The notes: a model not told the origin generated them from the letters alone. 64,000 nucleotides of DNA from DATLNF01 sp035536235 (GCA_035536235.1 DATLOQ010000045.1:70955-134954), one strand, 5' to 3'. Positions 53,286 through 62,821 are shown, counted from the stretch's first letter. Numbers and translations: made by a program.

Positions 53286-54614
53286 GTGCGGCAGAGCAGT
53301 CGGCAGGCGGCTCGCCTAGCACTTGCCGTCGTCGCTACCCCGGCGCTCCTGTTCGGGCTGGCGCAGCCCGCCCACGCGGCCACCGGTTCGATCTCCGAGC
53401 CCGCCGCCGGCCAGACCTTCACCAATGGCAGCACCTTCGTGCTCCGGGCTCAGGTCAACCGCGGCGTCAACGACGGGGCCAAGGTCGCCATGACCCTGCA
53501 ACTGCCGGGCTCGTCCACCGAGTTCGAGGTGGCCAGCCAGAGCGGTGGCCCGGCCGCTGGTGGTCGGTTCGACCTCCAGTACACCTATGACCCGAGCTGT
53601 CCGTCATTCCCGGGCATTCCGTGTGACGGCCGCCCGGCCCCCAACGGCACGCACGTCATCCGGCTGCGCGGCACCAGCAACGCCGTGGAGCGCACGTTCG
53701 TCATGAAGGTGCCGCCGCGGCGCACGACAGGGGTGCGCGCAGTGAACACCGGGGACTACCAGATCACGGTGCGCTGGGACCGCGGCACCGAGCCCGACCT
53801 CGCCGGCTACGACGTCTACTCCAACGGCGACTCGCGAATCGGGCAGGACCTGGCTCCGGACACCACCGAGTTCGTGGTCAACTACCCGGCCGGCGCAGAA
53901 GGCGAGAAGGTCTTCTACCTCGTAGCCAAGCGCCGAGCGTGTCCCGGATGCAACGAGGTCCTGGAGGCGCCCCGGTCAGATCAGGCGACAGCGCGGATCG
54001 ATGCACCCCCTCCGCCACCGCCATCCCAAGACCCGAACGCGACTCCCCCTCCGTCGTCGAGCGCACCCTCACCGAACCCGTCCTCCGGGGGATCCTCCGG
54101 TGGCGGCTCGTCGGCCAACCCGTCGGCGGGACCCTCCGGCAGTGCCGCCCCCAGCAGCGGCCCCAACAGCAGCCCCGGCAGCGGTGCGCCTGGCGGCTCT
54201 AGTGGTGCCGGCTCGGGCACTGAACCGTCACGCAGCGCGTCGCCGAGCTCCGATGGCTCCCCGGGCGGCCGCCCATCAGCCCCGATCATCGCGCAGCGTC
54301 AGGCGTTCGCGCTGACCTTCCGCAACTTCCAGCCCAAGCTCGGCGCGCCGAAGCTGCCACCGCTGCCCAACTTCACCGACCCAGAGGTCTTCGAAGAGGA
54401 GGGCACCTTCGAGGAGACCCTCGACTTCGGTGAGCAGGACGTCGAGGAGCTCGTCTCCTCCGCGCAGGGCGGCGGCTCCCGGTCAGTGGTCGAGGAGTTC
54501 GTCACCGAGGCCTTCGAGGGCCGCAAGCTGTGGAGCAGCATCGGCTGGTCGCTGATCCTGTTCCTCATTGCCGGGCACCTGCGCCGGTGGCTCAACGCCG
54601 CACCCCAGCCCTAG
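53286..54614 (+). CDS. Secreted, Fn3-containing surface protein with C-terminal membrane anchor
   Basis: A ~442-residue protein. The signal peptide ends in AHAAT (~32). An Ig-like region follows, then a fibronectin-III-like domain (~150-245, with NTGDYQITVRWDRGTEPDLAGYDVY), a long Pro/Ser/Gly-rich linker (~250-345), an acidic patch, and a membrane helix at the C-terminus (WSLILFLIAGHLRRWL). No LPXTG or LAXTG motif precedes that helix. GTG 53286 is chosen for the nearby GGAGG and AGGGGA and because a good signal peptide follows. Confidence 0.82.
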   Translation: MRQSSRQAARLALAVVATPALLFGLAQPAHAATGSISEPAAGQTFTNGSTFVLRAQVNRGVNDGAKVAMTLQLPGSSTEFEVASQSGGPAAGGRFDLQYTYDPSCPSFPGIPCDGRPAPNGTHVIRLRGTSNAVERTFVMKVPPRRTTGVRAVNTGDYQITVRWDRGTEPDLAGYDVYSNGDSRIGQDLAPDTTEFVVNYPAGAEGEKVFYLVAKRRACPGCNEVLEAPRSDQATARIDAPPPPPPSQDPNATPPPSSSAPSPNPSSGGSSGGGSSANPSAGPSGSAAPSSGPNSSPGSGAPGGSSGAGSGTEPSRSASPSSDGSPGGRPSAPIIAQRQAFALTFRNFQPKLGAPKLPPLPNFTDPEVFEEEGTFEETLDFGEQDVEELVSSAQGGGSRSVVEEFVTEAFEGRKLWSSIGWSLILFLIAGHLRRWLNAAPQP

Positions 54615-54635
54615 ACGACGCGATCGGATCCGCGC

Positions 54636-55142
54636 TCAGGCCTCCGAGCGGTCCTTTCGCAGCCGGCCCAGCACGCCGCGGCGATCGTCGCGGCTGTGCT
54701 CTGGGTCCGACACGGGGCCGGCGTTGCGCTGGTCGGAGTCGCGCCCGTCCGAGCCTTCGTCGATATCCGGAGGAGGAACGACGCCGCCGAGCGTCGCTTG
54801 GTTCATCCGCTCCTCAGCCAGCTCCTCGCGCAGCCGATCGGCTTCGGCCACCGCCGCGAGCCGCTCCTTCTCGACGTTCTCCCTGATCTCGCGCTGGCGG
54901 GCCTCCGTCTCCTTGCGCTCACCGCGCCTCCGGCGCGAGCGCGACGCACCGGAGTTGATCAGCGAGATGCCGAAGAGCAGCACCAGCGTCGTGAGAGCGC
55001 CGGCGAGGAAGAACCCCCCGAGCGAGACGTTGTCCAAGGTCTGGCTGAAGGCCTCCGCCGTGGTCTCCTCGGTGTTGCTGAGGAAGATCTCCGTGCCGGC
55101 GACGGTGGCGAGAGCGACCAGTACAAGTCCGAGAACGATCAC
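54636..55142 (-). CDS. LapA-like two-helix membrane protein with coiled-coil tail
   Basis: A 168-residue protein. Membrane segments are at ~1-20 and ~45-68, then a cytoplasmic Arg/Glu-rich coiled coil (~75-115) and a disordered acidic/basic tail. The two-helix plus coiled-coil layout resembles LapA/DUF1049 proteins. GTG 55142 has a perfect GGAGG at 5 bases. It is convergent with the surface-protein gene, only 21 bases away. Function unknown; it may scaffold proteins at the membrane. Confidence 0.75.
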   Translation of the reverse strand: MIVLGLVLVALATVAGTEIFLSNTEETTAEAFSQTLDNVSLGGFFLAGALTTLVLLFGISLINSGASRSRRRRGERKETEARQREIRENVEKERLAAVAEADRLREELAEERMNQATLGGVVPPPDIDEGSDGRDSDQRNAGPVSDPEHSRDDRRGVLGRLRKDRSEA

Positions 55143-55212
55143 GGGAACCTCCGGGCGTGATGGGGCAGAGCAAGACCCTGCTGGGCAAGGGCATACCCGG
55201 TCAGGCTGCGCC

Positions 55213-57435
55213 CTACCCCGAGCCTGGCTGCCCGACCGGGGCCCGATCCAGGACGGCGTCCAGCAGGCGTACGGCGCCGGCCTTGTCGAGGGGGTTGTTG
55301 CCGTTGCCGCACTTCGGCGACTGCACGCACGACGGGCAGCCGGACTCGCACCGGCAGCGCGCGATCGCTTCCCGCGTGGCGCGCAGGTGCTCTGCTCCGG
55401 CGCTGTAGCCGCGCTCCGCGAAGCCCGCCCCACCGGGGTGACCGTCGTAGACGAAAACGGTCGGCAGGCCGGTGTCCTCGTGCAGCGCGGTAGACACCCC
55501 GCCGATATCCCACCGGTCGCAGGTGGCAAATAGCGGCAGCAGCCCGATGCCGGCGTGCTCGGCGGCGTGCGCGGACCCCGGCACGTCGGCCCACTCGACG
55601 CCGAAGCGGGCCAGCGCCTCGACGGTGACGGTGTACCAGACCGCGCGGGTGCGCAGCTCGCGTGGCGGCAGCGTCAGTGGCTCCTCGCCGATCACCTCAC
55701 CGGTCAGGATCCGCTTGCGCACGAAGCCGACCACCTGGCTGCTCACGTCGACCGTGCCGAAGTGCAGGGAGGCCTCGCCCCAGGAGACTGACCGCAGGGT
55801 CTCGACGATGCGGATGTCGGTGACGTCCTTCGCCGACGTCGTCCAGTCCGGGTCCGCAGCAGTGACCAGCGCGACGTCGTGGGGCAGGTCGAGCTGGTCC
55901 ACGACGTAGCTCTCTCCCTGGTGCAGGTAGACAGCCCCGTCGTGGACCGCACCGTGCGACGCGGCGGCGTCCACCGTGCCTAGCAGCCGGCCCGTGGAGG
56001 ACTCGACGATGCGCACCGGCGGTCCGCCCGCTCCGCGGATGTCGGCGAGGTCCGCGGCCCGGTCCCGGCGCGCCCAGTACCAGCCGGTCGGCCGGTGCCG
56101 CAGCAGGCCGCGGCGGACGAGGTCGGCGAGCCGCAGCTCGGCGGTGGGGCCGAAGAGCGCAAGGTCGTCCGTGGTCAGCGGCAGCTCCGCGGCAGCGGCG
56201 CACAGGTGCGGGTCGAGGACGTGCTCGTTGTCGGGGTCGAGCACCGTCGCCTCGACCGGGCGGCCGAAGAGGGCTGCCGGGTGGTGCACGAGGTAGGTGT
56301 CCAACGGGTCGTCCCGAGCGATGAAGACCGCGAGGGAGGCCGTCGCCCGCCGGCCGGCGCGACCCGCCTGCTGCCACAACGATGCGACGGTGCCTGGATA
56401 ACCGGCAAGCAGCACCGCGTCCAGGCCGCTGACGTCAACCCCGAGCTCGAGCGCGTTGGTCGCCGCTACGCCGAGCAGCGCACCCGACTGCAGGTCGGAC
56501 TCGATCCGGCGCCGTTCCTCCGGCAGGTAGCCCGCTCGATAGGCCGCGACCCGGCTGCCCAGCTCCGGGTCGACCTCGTTGAGCAGCCGTCGTGTCTGCG
56601 TGGCGATGATCTCCGCCCCCCGTCGCGACCGCACGAAGGCGAGGGTGCGCACGCCGTCGACCACGCAGTCCGCGAGGAGATCGGCCGTCTCCGCGGTCGA
56701 GGAGCGCCGCGCCCCGGAGCCCCCGTCGATCAGGGGGGGCTCCCAGAGGGCGAACTCCATCGGCCCTCGGGGCGAGGCGTCGTCGGTGACGGCGAGCACC
56801 GGGGCGCCGACCAGACGCCCCCCGGCCACCTCCGGCGACGCGACCGTCGCTGAGGCGAGCACGAAGGTGGGCGAGGCGCCGTACTTGGCACAGAGCCGTC
56901 GCAGCCGGCGCAGCACGTGAGCGACGTGTGATCCGAACACCCCGCGGTACCCGTGGCACTCGTCGACCACGACGTAACGAAGGCCGCGGAGGAACGCCGC
57001 CCAGCGAGGATGCCCCGGCAGGATGGTGCGGTGCAGCATGTCCGGGTTGGTCAGCACCAGGTTGGCGTAGGAGCGCACCCAGTCGCGGTCCTCGCGGGAG
57101 GTGTCGCCGTCGAAGGTCGCCGCCCGCACCTGGGTGATGGACAGCGCGCGCATCGCCCGCAGCTGGTCAACGGCCAGCGCCTTCGTCGGCGCGAGGTAGA
57201 GAGCGGTCGCCTTCGGCTCCTCGATCAGCGCCGTCACGGCTGGCAGCAGGTAGCCGAGGGACTTGCCGCTCGCAGTGCCGGTGGCCAGTACGACGTGGCG
57301 ACCGGCGTGGGCTAGCTCAGCCGCTGCGACCTGATGCAGGTACGGCGCAGCGATCCCGGCGAGCCCGAGCCGCTGCACGAGGAGAGGCGCGGCCCACGGT
57401 GGCCAGTCGGCCAGGCGCCCCTCGCGAGGTGGCAC
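55213..57435 (-). CDS. DEAD/DEAH-box helicase with C-terminal zinc-binding DUF1998 (MrfA-like, Rv3649-like)
   Basis: A 740-residue superfamily 2 helicase. Motif I is GTASGKS (~55), motif II is VVDECHGYRG, and motif VI is QQAGRAGRRA. The C-terminal domain ends with CRCESGCPSCVQSPKCGNGN, the four-cysteine site of MrfA/DUF1998 proteins. Bacillus MrfA repairs mitomycin C lesions independently of UvrA. The start is GTG 57435, 72 bases after terC; no earlier start is available. The helicase-next-to-bldG order is as in Streptomyces. Confidence 0.9.
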   Translation of the reverse strand: MPPREGRLADWPPWAAPLLVQRLGLAGIAAPYLHQVAAAELAHAGRHVVLATGTASGKSLGYLLPAVTALIEEPKATALYLAPTKALAVDQLRAMRALSITQVRAATFDGDTSREDRDWVRSYANLVLTNPDMLHRTILPGHPRWAAFLRGLRYVVVDECHGYRGVFGSHVAHVLRRLRRLCAKYGASPTFVLASATVASPEVAGGRLVGAPVLAVTDDASPRGPMEFALWEPPLIDGGSGARRSSTAETADLLADCVVDGVRTLAFVRSRRGAEIIATQTRRLLNEVDPELGSRVAAYRAGYLPEERRRIESDLQSGALLGVAATNALELGVDVSGLDAVLLAGYPGTVASLWQQAGRAGRRATASLAVFIARDDPLDTYLVHHPAALFGRPVEATVLDPDNEHVLDPHLCAAAAELPLTTDDLALFGPTAELRLADLVRRGLLRHRPTGWYWARRDRAADLADIRGAGGPPVRIVESSTGRLLGTVDAAASHGAVHDGAVYLHQGESYVVDQLDLPHDVALVTAADPDWTTSAKDVTDIRIVETLRSVSWGEASLHFGTVDVSSQVVGFVRKRILTGEVIGEEPLTLPPRELRTRAVWYTVTVEALARFGVEWADVPGSAHAAEHAGIGLLPLFATCDRWDIGGVSTALHEDTGLPTVFVYDGHPGGAGFAERGYSAGAEHLRATREAIARCRCESGCPSCVQSPKCGNGNNPLDKAGAVRLLDAVLDRAPVGQPGSG

Positions 57436-57506
57436 CCGCTCGACGTGCGTCAGCTGACCCTGGTAGCGCGGCCCATCCAGCAGCCGACCGAGGAGGCTCT
57501 GCGCGG

Positions 57507-58562
57507 TCAGTGCAACGGCGACGACGACGCGTGCTCGTCGTTGGGGAGTGAGCCCTCGTCCAGCACCGGCTCCTTCGACGGCCAGAGCAGCGACGCCCAG
57601 ATGGACCCGCCGATGAGAACGAAGATCACCAGCAGGCTGGTCAAGGTGGGGATCTTCGGGAAGGCGGCGTCGACGTGCTCGTGCAGGTACGCGAGCGTCA
57701 TCTTGATGCCGACGTACGTCAGGGTCAGGGCGAGGCCGATACGCAGCAGGTGGAACTTGCCCACGACGCCCGCGAGGAGGAAGTAGAGCGCCCGGAGTCC
57801 GAGGATCGCGAAGATGTTCGAGGTGAAGACGATGAAGGCGTCATCGCTGATGGCCAGGATCGCCGGGATCGAGTCCACCGCGAAGACCAGGTCGCTGACC
57901 TCGATCACCACGAGGGCGGCGAAGAGCGGGGTGGCGACGCGCCTGCCGGTGATCGGCTTCCCGGCCACGCTGCCCTGCTTGGTGAACATCTTGGTGCCGT
58001 CGTATTCGTCGCTGATGGGGATGATCCGACGTACGAGTTTGAGAGTCCGATTGTCGGTCGGGTCGACTGCTTCCCCGTCGTTCTTGAACAGCTTGATGCC
58101 GGAGTAGATGAGGAACACCCCGAACACCAGCACGGTGATCGCGAAGCGCTCGATGAGCGCGACGCCGGCGAAGATGAAGATGGCCCGGAAGACGATCGCG
58201 CCCAGCACGCCGTAGAAGAGCACGCGGTGCTGGGACTCGGCGGGGACGGAGAAGAAAGAGAAGAGCAGAACGAAGACGAAGATGTTGTCGACCGACAGCG
58301 ACTTCTCGATCAGATAGCCGGTCAGGAACTCCAGCCCGAGCTGATTGTTGGTCTTGTCGTCGGGCACCCCGGGGATCTTGTCGCCGATCAGGAAGATGGC
58401 TCCGGCGAAGAGCAGTGAGATGCCGATCCAGCCGGCCGAGGTGATCGCGGCTTCCTTTGTCGTCACCTCGTGTGCGCTCTTGTGCAGCACCTTGAGGTCG
58501 ATGACAAGCGCGAGCACGACGAAGGCGAGGAACGCTGCATACGCGAGGATCGTGCTGTCCAC
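57507..58562 (-). CDS. TerC-family membrane protein
   Basis: A 351-residue polytopic protein with about nine hydrophobic segments. The acidic membrane motifs SVDNIFVFVLLFSFF and LVFAVDSIPAILAIS are TerC/Alx hallmarks linked to metal (Mn2+) export. A charged loop (~165-195) with NDGEAVDPTDN separates the halves. It starts with GTG and is divergent from bldG. I looked for a yybP-ykoY manganese riboswitch upstream and saw none. The helicase gene follows and is probably co-transcribed. Confidence 0.9.
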   Translation of the reverse strand: MDSTILAYAAFLAFVVLALVIDLKVLHKSAHEVTTKEAAITSAGWIGISLLFAGAIFLIGDKIPGVPDDKTNNQLGLEFLTGYLIEKSLSVDNIFVFVLLFSFFSVPAESQHRVLFYGVLGAIVFRAIFIFAGVALIERFAITVLVFGVFLIYSGIKLFKNDGEAVDPTDNRTLKLVRRIIPISDEYDGTKMFTKQGSVAGKPITGRRVATPLFAALVVIEVSDLVFAVDSIPAILAISDDAFIVFTSNIFAILGLRALYFLLAGVVGKFHLLRIGLALTLTYVGIKMTLAYLHEHVDAAFPKIPTLTSLLVIFVLIGGSIWASLLWPSKEPVLDEGSLPNDEHASSSPLH

Positions 58563-58758
58563 CCAAAGCCTCTTCCGGTACGGCGAGCGACCCGCCTGCG
58601 GTCGCGAACGGCGGTCCCCCTAGTCTCGCACGATCGTTGGGAGGCCTCCCCTCGTGGTTAGATCGGCGCACGCAGGGGTAGCGGACGGGGCGAGGCGTCT
58701 CGGCCGGCCCCGATCAGCCTGCCGCCCAACACGCTCGACTCAGCTCAGGAGGAGCCAC

Positions 58759-59100
58759 GTGGACCTGTCTCTCGAGACCCGCACCGAGGGTGACCGGACG
58801 ATCGTGGTGGTGGGTGGCGAGATCGACGTCTACACCGCACCCAAGCTGCGGGAGCAGCTCATCGACCTCGTGTCGAGCGGCGCCTACCACCTCGTCGTCG
58901 ACATGGAGAACGTCGACTTCCTCGACTCCACCGGACTCGGCGTGCTGGTCGGCGGGCTCAAGCGGGTGCGCGCCCACGAGGGCTCGCTGCGGCTGGTCTG
59001 CACCCAGGAGCGCATCCTCAAGATCTTCCGCATCACCGGGTTGACGAAGGTCTTCCCCATCCACGCCAGCGTCGACGAGGCCGTCGCGGCGACCGAGTAG
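58759..59100 (+). CDS. bldG: Anti-sigma factor antagonist, BldG-like
   Basis: A 113-residue STAS-domain protein, the exact length of Streptomyces BldG and very similar to it (VVDMENVDFLDSTGLGVLVG). Ser57, in DSTGLG, is the phosphorylated residue of BldG. Unphosphorylated protein binds anti-sigma kinases and frees sigma factors controlling stress response and development. GTG 58759 follows AGGAGGAG. The kinase-like gene follows after 2 bases, the same pair as SCO3549-SCO3548. Confidence 0.92.
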   Translation: MDLSLETRTEGDRTIVVVGGEIDVYTAPKLREQLIDLVSSGAYHLVVDMENVDFLDSTGLGVLVGGLKRVRAHEGSLRLVCTQERILKIFRITGLTKVFPIHASVDEAVAATE

Positions 59101-59102
59101 CG

Positions 59103-59537
59103 GTGCCCACCGTCGAGCTGCGGTTCAGCGCCGTACCCGCGCACGTGCGCACCGCCCGGCTGATCGCGTCCACGGTCGGCCGACGCTCCGGACTTGATGA
59201 GTCCCTCGTCGACGAGGTTCGGCTGGCCGTAGGCGAAGCCTGTGCCCGCGCGGTAGGTGTGCAGCAGGCCCACGGCGTGACAGAGGAGGTCGTCGTGACC
59301 TTCGCCGACGACGAGGGAACCTTTGCGGTGACCGTCGCCGACCATGGCCAGGCGGAGGCTGAAGCAGACCTCGCCGACCTCATCGACGCCGCGGCCGGCC
59401 TCGATGGCACGCTGCCGATCGGGTTCGGTCTCGCCGTCATCGCAGGTCTGGTCGACGACCTGGAGGTCACCTCCAACGGCGACGGCACTGTCGTGCGGAT
59501 GTGCTGGCCGCTGCTCGTCCCGTCGAGCTCGAGCTGA
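59103..59537 (+). CDS. RsbW/ApgA-like anti-sigma (HATPase) protein
   Basis: A 144-residue GHKL-fold protein. The N-box region reads LAVGEACARAV, where active kinases have the metal-binding Asn (ExxxNA); here it is Arg. The G1 region VADHGQ and G2 region GFGLAVI are recognisable but divergent. It corresponds to the BldG partner SCO3548 (ApgA-like) by position. It may bind sigma factors and BldG but be a poor kinase. It starts with GTG, 2 bases after the bldG stop. Confidence 0.82.
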   Translation: MPTVELRFSAVPAHVRTARLIASTVGRRSGLDESLVDEVRLAVGEACARAVGVQQAHGVTEEVVVTFADDEGTFAVTVADHGQAEAEADLADLIDAAAGLDGTLPIGFGLAVIAGLVDDLEVTSNGDGTVVRMCWPLLVPSSSS

Positions 59538-59552
59538 GTCCCGGGTCGGGCT

Positions 59553-59581
59553 TTGTCCCGGTCCCGCCCTCTGCGTAGACT
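59553..59581 (+). promoter_or_regulatory. hppA promoter
   Basis: TTGTCC (59553-59558) and TAGACT (59576-59581) with a 17-base spacer. Transcription would start near 59588, giving a ~98-base leader before the hppA ATG. Confidence 0.55.
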
Positions 59582-59685
59582 CCCGGCCACGAGAGGCGGC
59601 TTCCACGCGCCTCCGCCACCCCGGCACGTCGACACTCGCGACTCGCGGGTGAGATGGCGTGCGCCCGTGTCGTCAAGGAGGACCA

Positions 59686-61995
59686 ATGCAGTTCCTCGCC
59701 GTAGGCGGCGGGACCATCCCGAAGATCGAGGGCAGCGACTACACGCTGCTCCTCCTGGTCTTCGCGACGTCCTTCCTCGCCCTGGGCGTCGCCTACTACC
59801 TTTCGCGCGAGGTGCTGGCTGCCAGCCAGGGCTCCGCCAAGATGCAGGAGATCGCGAAGGCCATCCAGGAGGGGGCGTCTGCCTACCTGGCCCGCCAGTT
59901 CCGCACCCTCGCCCTCTTCGTGGCACTCACTTTCGTCGTCCTGTTCGCCTTGCCGGCGGACTCGACGAGCGTCAAGGTCGGGCGCTCAGTCTTCTTCGTC
60001 ATCGGCGCCGCGCTCTCGGCGCTCACCGGCTACGCCGGCATGGGACTCGCCGTGCGCGGCAACGTCCGGGTGGCGGCTGCGGCTCAGGAGTCTGGTCTCA
60101 AGCGCGCGCTGCGCATCGCCTTCCGTACGGGTGGCGTCGCCGGGATGTTCACCGTCGGCCTCGGTCTGCTCGGTGCCTGTGCCGTCATCCTCATCTACCA
60201 AGAGGACTCGCCCAACGTCCTCGTCGGGTTCGGCTTCGGTGGCGCGCTGCTCGCGATGTTCATGCGGGTCGGCGGCGGCATCTTCACCAAGGCCGCTGAC
60301 GTCGGCGCGGACCTCGTCGGCAAGGTCGAGAAGGGCATCCCCGAGGACGACCCGCGCAACGCCGCGACGATCGCAGACAACGTCGGCGACAACGTCGGCG
60401 ACTGCGCCGGGATGGCCGCGGACCTCTTCGAGTCCTATGAGGTCACCCTCGTCGCCGCGCTGATCCTCGGCAACGCTGCGTTCGGCATCAAGGGCGTCAT
60501 CTTCCCCCTGCTGGTCCGCGGCATCGGCGTGCTGACCTCGATCCTCGGCATTTTTGCTGTTTCACCTCGCGATGGCGACCGCAACGGGATGGCGGCCATC
60601 AACCGCGGGTTCTTCTACTCCGCCGCAGCGTCCGCGCTGGCAGTCGGGGCCGTGGCGTACGCCTACCTGCCTTCGTCGTTCGCCGAGTTCTCCGGGGTCA
60701 GCGACGAGGTCGCGAGCTTCGATGGCGACCCCCGGGTCATCGCGACCACCGCGGTGATCATCGGCCTGGTCCTCGCGTCGGTGATCCAGGTCCTGACGGA
60801 GTACTTCACCGCGACCGAGCGCAAGCCCGTGCAGGACATCGCCAAGAGCTCGCTCACCGGACCGGCGACCACGATCCTCTCCGGCATCTCCGTCGGCCTG
60901 GAGAGCGCTGTCTACTCGGCCCTCCTGCTCGGCGCCGCGGTCTACGGCTCGTTCCTGCTGGGCGGGGGCAACAGCGACGTCGCTCTCTACGCCGTCGCGC
61001 TCACCGGCATGGGTCTGCTCACGACCGTGGGCGTCATCGTCTCGATGGACACCTACGGGCCGGTGTCGGACAACGCCCACGGCATCGCCGAGATGTCCGG
61101 CGGCCTGGGGGAGGAGGCCGACGAGATCATGGCCGGCCTCGACGCGGTGGGTAACACGACCAAGGCCATCACCAAGGGCCTGGCGATCGCGACTGCGGTG
61201 CTTGCCGCGACCTCTCTGTTCGGCTCGTTCAAGGAGGTCGTCCTCACCGCGCTCGAGGATGCCGGCAGCGACGAGCTCTTCAGCCTCTCGATCGACCGCC
61301 CGGAGGTGCTCGTCGGTCTCGTCGTCGGCGCTTCGGTGACGTTCCTCTTCTCCGCTCTGGCCATCAGCGCGGTGTCACGTGCAGCGGGCCGCGTGGTCTA
61401 CGAGGTCCGCAAGCAGTTCCGCGAGCACCCCGGGATCATGGACTACACCGAGAAGCCCGACTACGGCGCTGTCGTCGACATCTGCACCCGCGACTCGCTG
61501 CGCGAGCTGCTCACCCCCGGTGTGCTGGCCATCCTCGCTCCCGTGGCCATCGGCTTCGGCCTCGGCTACGCGCCGCTTGGCGCGTTCCTCGCCGGCGCGA
61601 TCGCCTGCGGCCAGCTCATGGCGGTCTTCCTCTCCAACGCCGGTGGCGCGTGGGACAACGCCAAGAAGCTGGTCGAGGAGGGCGTCTACGGCGGCAAGGG
61701 CTCCGATGCCCACAAGGCCACCGTGATCGGTGACACCGTGGGTGACCCGTTCAAGGACACTGCCGGCCCGGCGCTCAACCCGCTGATCAAGGTGATGAAC
61801 CTCGTCGCCGTGCTCATCGCGCCGTCGGTGGTGAAGTACAGCATCGGCAAGGACGAGAACGACGGCGTGCGCATCACCATCGCGCTGTTCGCGGCCGCCT
61901 GCATCGCCGCGGCGGTCGTCTACAGCAAGAAGCGGACGGTCGCGTCGGCCACCGAGATCGAGATCGACGCCGACAACCCGGTGCTCTACGCGTAG
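59686..61995 (+). CDS. hppA: Membrane-bound H+-translocating pyrophosphatase, K+-independent type
   Basis: A 769-residue protein with ~16 membrane segments. It hydrolyses PPi and pumps protons out. The active-site loops GADLVGKVEKGIPEDDPRN and NVGDNVGDCAGM (~210-240) and VIGDTVGDPFKDTAGP hold the Asp/Lys residues. The subclass marker reads GNTTKAITKG with Lys493 and Thr at +3, as in K+-independent enzymes (K+-dependent ones have Ala and Gly). ATG 59686 follows AAGGAGGA. It uses pyrophosphate released by biosynthesis, including by acs. Confidence 0.95.
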   Translation: MQFLAVGGGTIPKIEGSDYTLLLLVFATSFLALGVAYYLSREVLAASQGSAKMQEIAKAIQEGASAYLARQFRTLALFVALTFVVLFALPADSTSVKVGRSVFFVIGAALSALTGYAGMGLAVRGNVRVAAAAQESGLKRALRIAFRTGGVAGMFTVGLGLLGACAVILIYQEDSPNVLVGFGFGGALLAMFMRVGGGIFTKAADVGADLVGKVEKGIPEDDPRNAATIADNVGDNVGDCAGMAADLFESYEVTLVAALILGNAAFGIKGVIFPLLVRGIGVLTSILGIFAVSPRDGDRNGMAAINRGFFYSAAASALAVGAVAYAYLPSSFAEFSGVSDEVASFDGDPRVIATTAVIIGLVLASVIQVLTEYFTATERKPVQDIAKSSLTGPATTILSGISVGLESAVYSALLLGAAVYGSFLLGGGNSDVALYAVALTGMGLLTTVGVIVSMDTYGPVSDNAHGIAEMSGGLGEEADEIMAGLDAVGNTTKAITKGLAIATAVLAATSLFGSFKEVVLTALEDAGSDELFSLSIDRPEVLVGLVVGASVTFLFSALAISAVSRAAGRVVYEVRKQFREHPGIMDYTEKPDYGAVVDICTRDSLRELLTPGVLAILAPVAIGFGLGYAPLGAFLAGAIACGQLMAVFLSNAGGAWDNAKKLVEEGVYGGKGSDAHKATVIGDTVGDPFKDTAGPALNPLIKVMNLVAVLIAPSVVKYSIGKDENDGVRITIALFAAACIAAAVVYSKKRTVASATEIEIDADNPVLYA

Positions 61996-62023
61996 GCACA
62001 CCTGGCCTTTCTACACGGCACGG

Positions 62024-62065
62024 CGCCGGGCCCGGCACCCTTTCCGCGGGGTGCCGGGCCCGGCG
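62024..62065 (+). terminator. hppA terminator hairpin
   Basis: A perfect 17-bp stem (cgccgggcccggcaccc with its complement) and an 8-base loop, 29 bases after the hppA stop. Confidence 0.8.
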
Positions 62066-62084
62066 TCTGCCGGACCGGCCCAGC

Positions 62085-62090
62085 TAGAGT
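62085..62090 (+). promoter_or_regulatory. -10 box, likely leaderless promoter
   Basis: TAGAGT ends 6 bases before GTG 62097, directly after the hppA terminator. Confidence 0.5.
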
Positions 62091-62096
62091 GGGTCG

Positions 62097-62681
62097 GTGA
62101 GCCAGCTATCGTTCTTCTCCGCCGACGAGATGCCGGCGTCCCCCGATGACCTCGAGGGGCTGCTGTGCGGGCCAGGTCAGACAGTCCGCCAGGATGGCGA
62201 GGCTCGGGTGTCGGTTGTCGTGCCGGTCGCTGAGATGTGGCGGGTAGAGCACCTCACCGCGGCGTTGCACTCGCTCGGCCTCGGCGGCGAGGTGGTCGAC
62301 GCCGAGGGGGAGGCGGTCGCCGTGCGCACCCCCTTCAGCTCGTTGCTGGCCCCGTTGGCCCGACGGTGGAGCACGGCCGGCGCCAAGCGGCCGCCGGTCG
62401 ACCTGACCCTCGACGGGCCCCGGTTGCGATGGTGGGTGATGTCTGCCGGGCAGCACGACGCACAGGGCTATCTGCTGCGGCTCAGTGCCCAGGACGAGGG
62501 CAGCTGGGCCGGCATCGGGGCGGCGCTGGCGCGTGCTGGACTGCCCGGTGCGCTGGTCGGTCCCAGAGCCGACGGGCCGGCGTACCGGCTCATCGGCAGC
62601 AAGCGGCTCGGCCGGCTGCGTGAGCTGGTCGGGAGCCCGCCGGACGGGCTGCCGGCCGGCGCTTGGCCGCAGGCACGGTAG
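62097..62681 (+). CDS. Conserved actinobacterial protein upstream of topA (Rv3647c-like)
   Basis: A 194-residue soluble protein. It opens MSQLSFFSADEMPASPDDLEG and contains SVVVPVAEMWRVEHL, KRPPVDLTLDGPRLRWWVM and RLIGSKRLGRLRELVG. Position (between hppA/cspA and topA) matches Rv3647c and its streptomycete counterpart. No function is known. The start is GTG 62097, 6 bases after TAGAGT; it is transcribed towards topA, which begins 140 bases later. Confidence 0.78.
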   Translation: MSQLSFFSADEMPASPDDLEGLLCGPGQTVRQDGEARVSVVVPVAEMWRVEHLTAALHSLGLGGEVVDAEGEAVAVRTPFSSLLAPLARRWSTAGAKRPPVDLTLDGPRLRWWVMSAGQHDAQGYLLRLSAQDEGSWAGIGAALARAGLPGALVGPRADGPAYRLIGSKRLGRLRELVGSPPDGLPAGAWPQAR

Positions 62682-62821
62682 GACTCCCGCGCGGCGCGCC
62701 GACACCGGCCCATCATTTGACGAGCCTCTAGCGCCGTGCCCACACTCCGCCGGAGACGCCGGTCGTCCAAGTCGCCGCGACCGGCCGTACTTTCCCGCCC
62801 CTCGATCGTTGTAGGAGACGC

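Noticed and set aside
58563..58758. Manganese (yybP-ykoY) riboswitch upstream of terC
   Set aside because: The upstream sequence is short and shows none of the conserved loops of that riboswitch.
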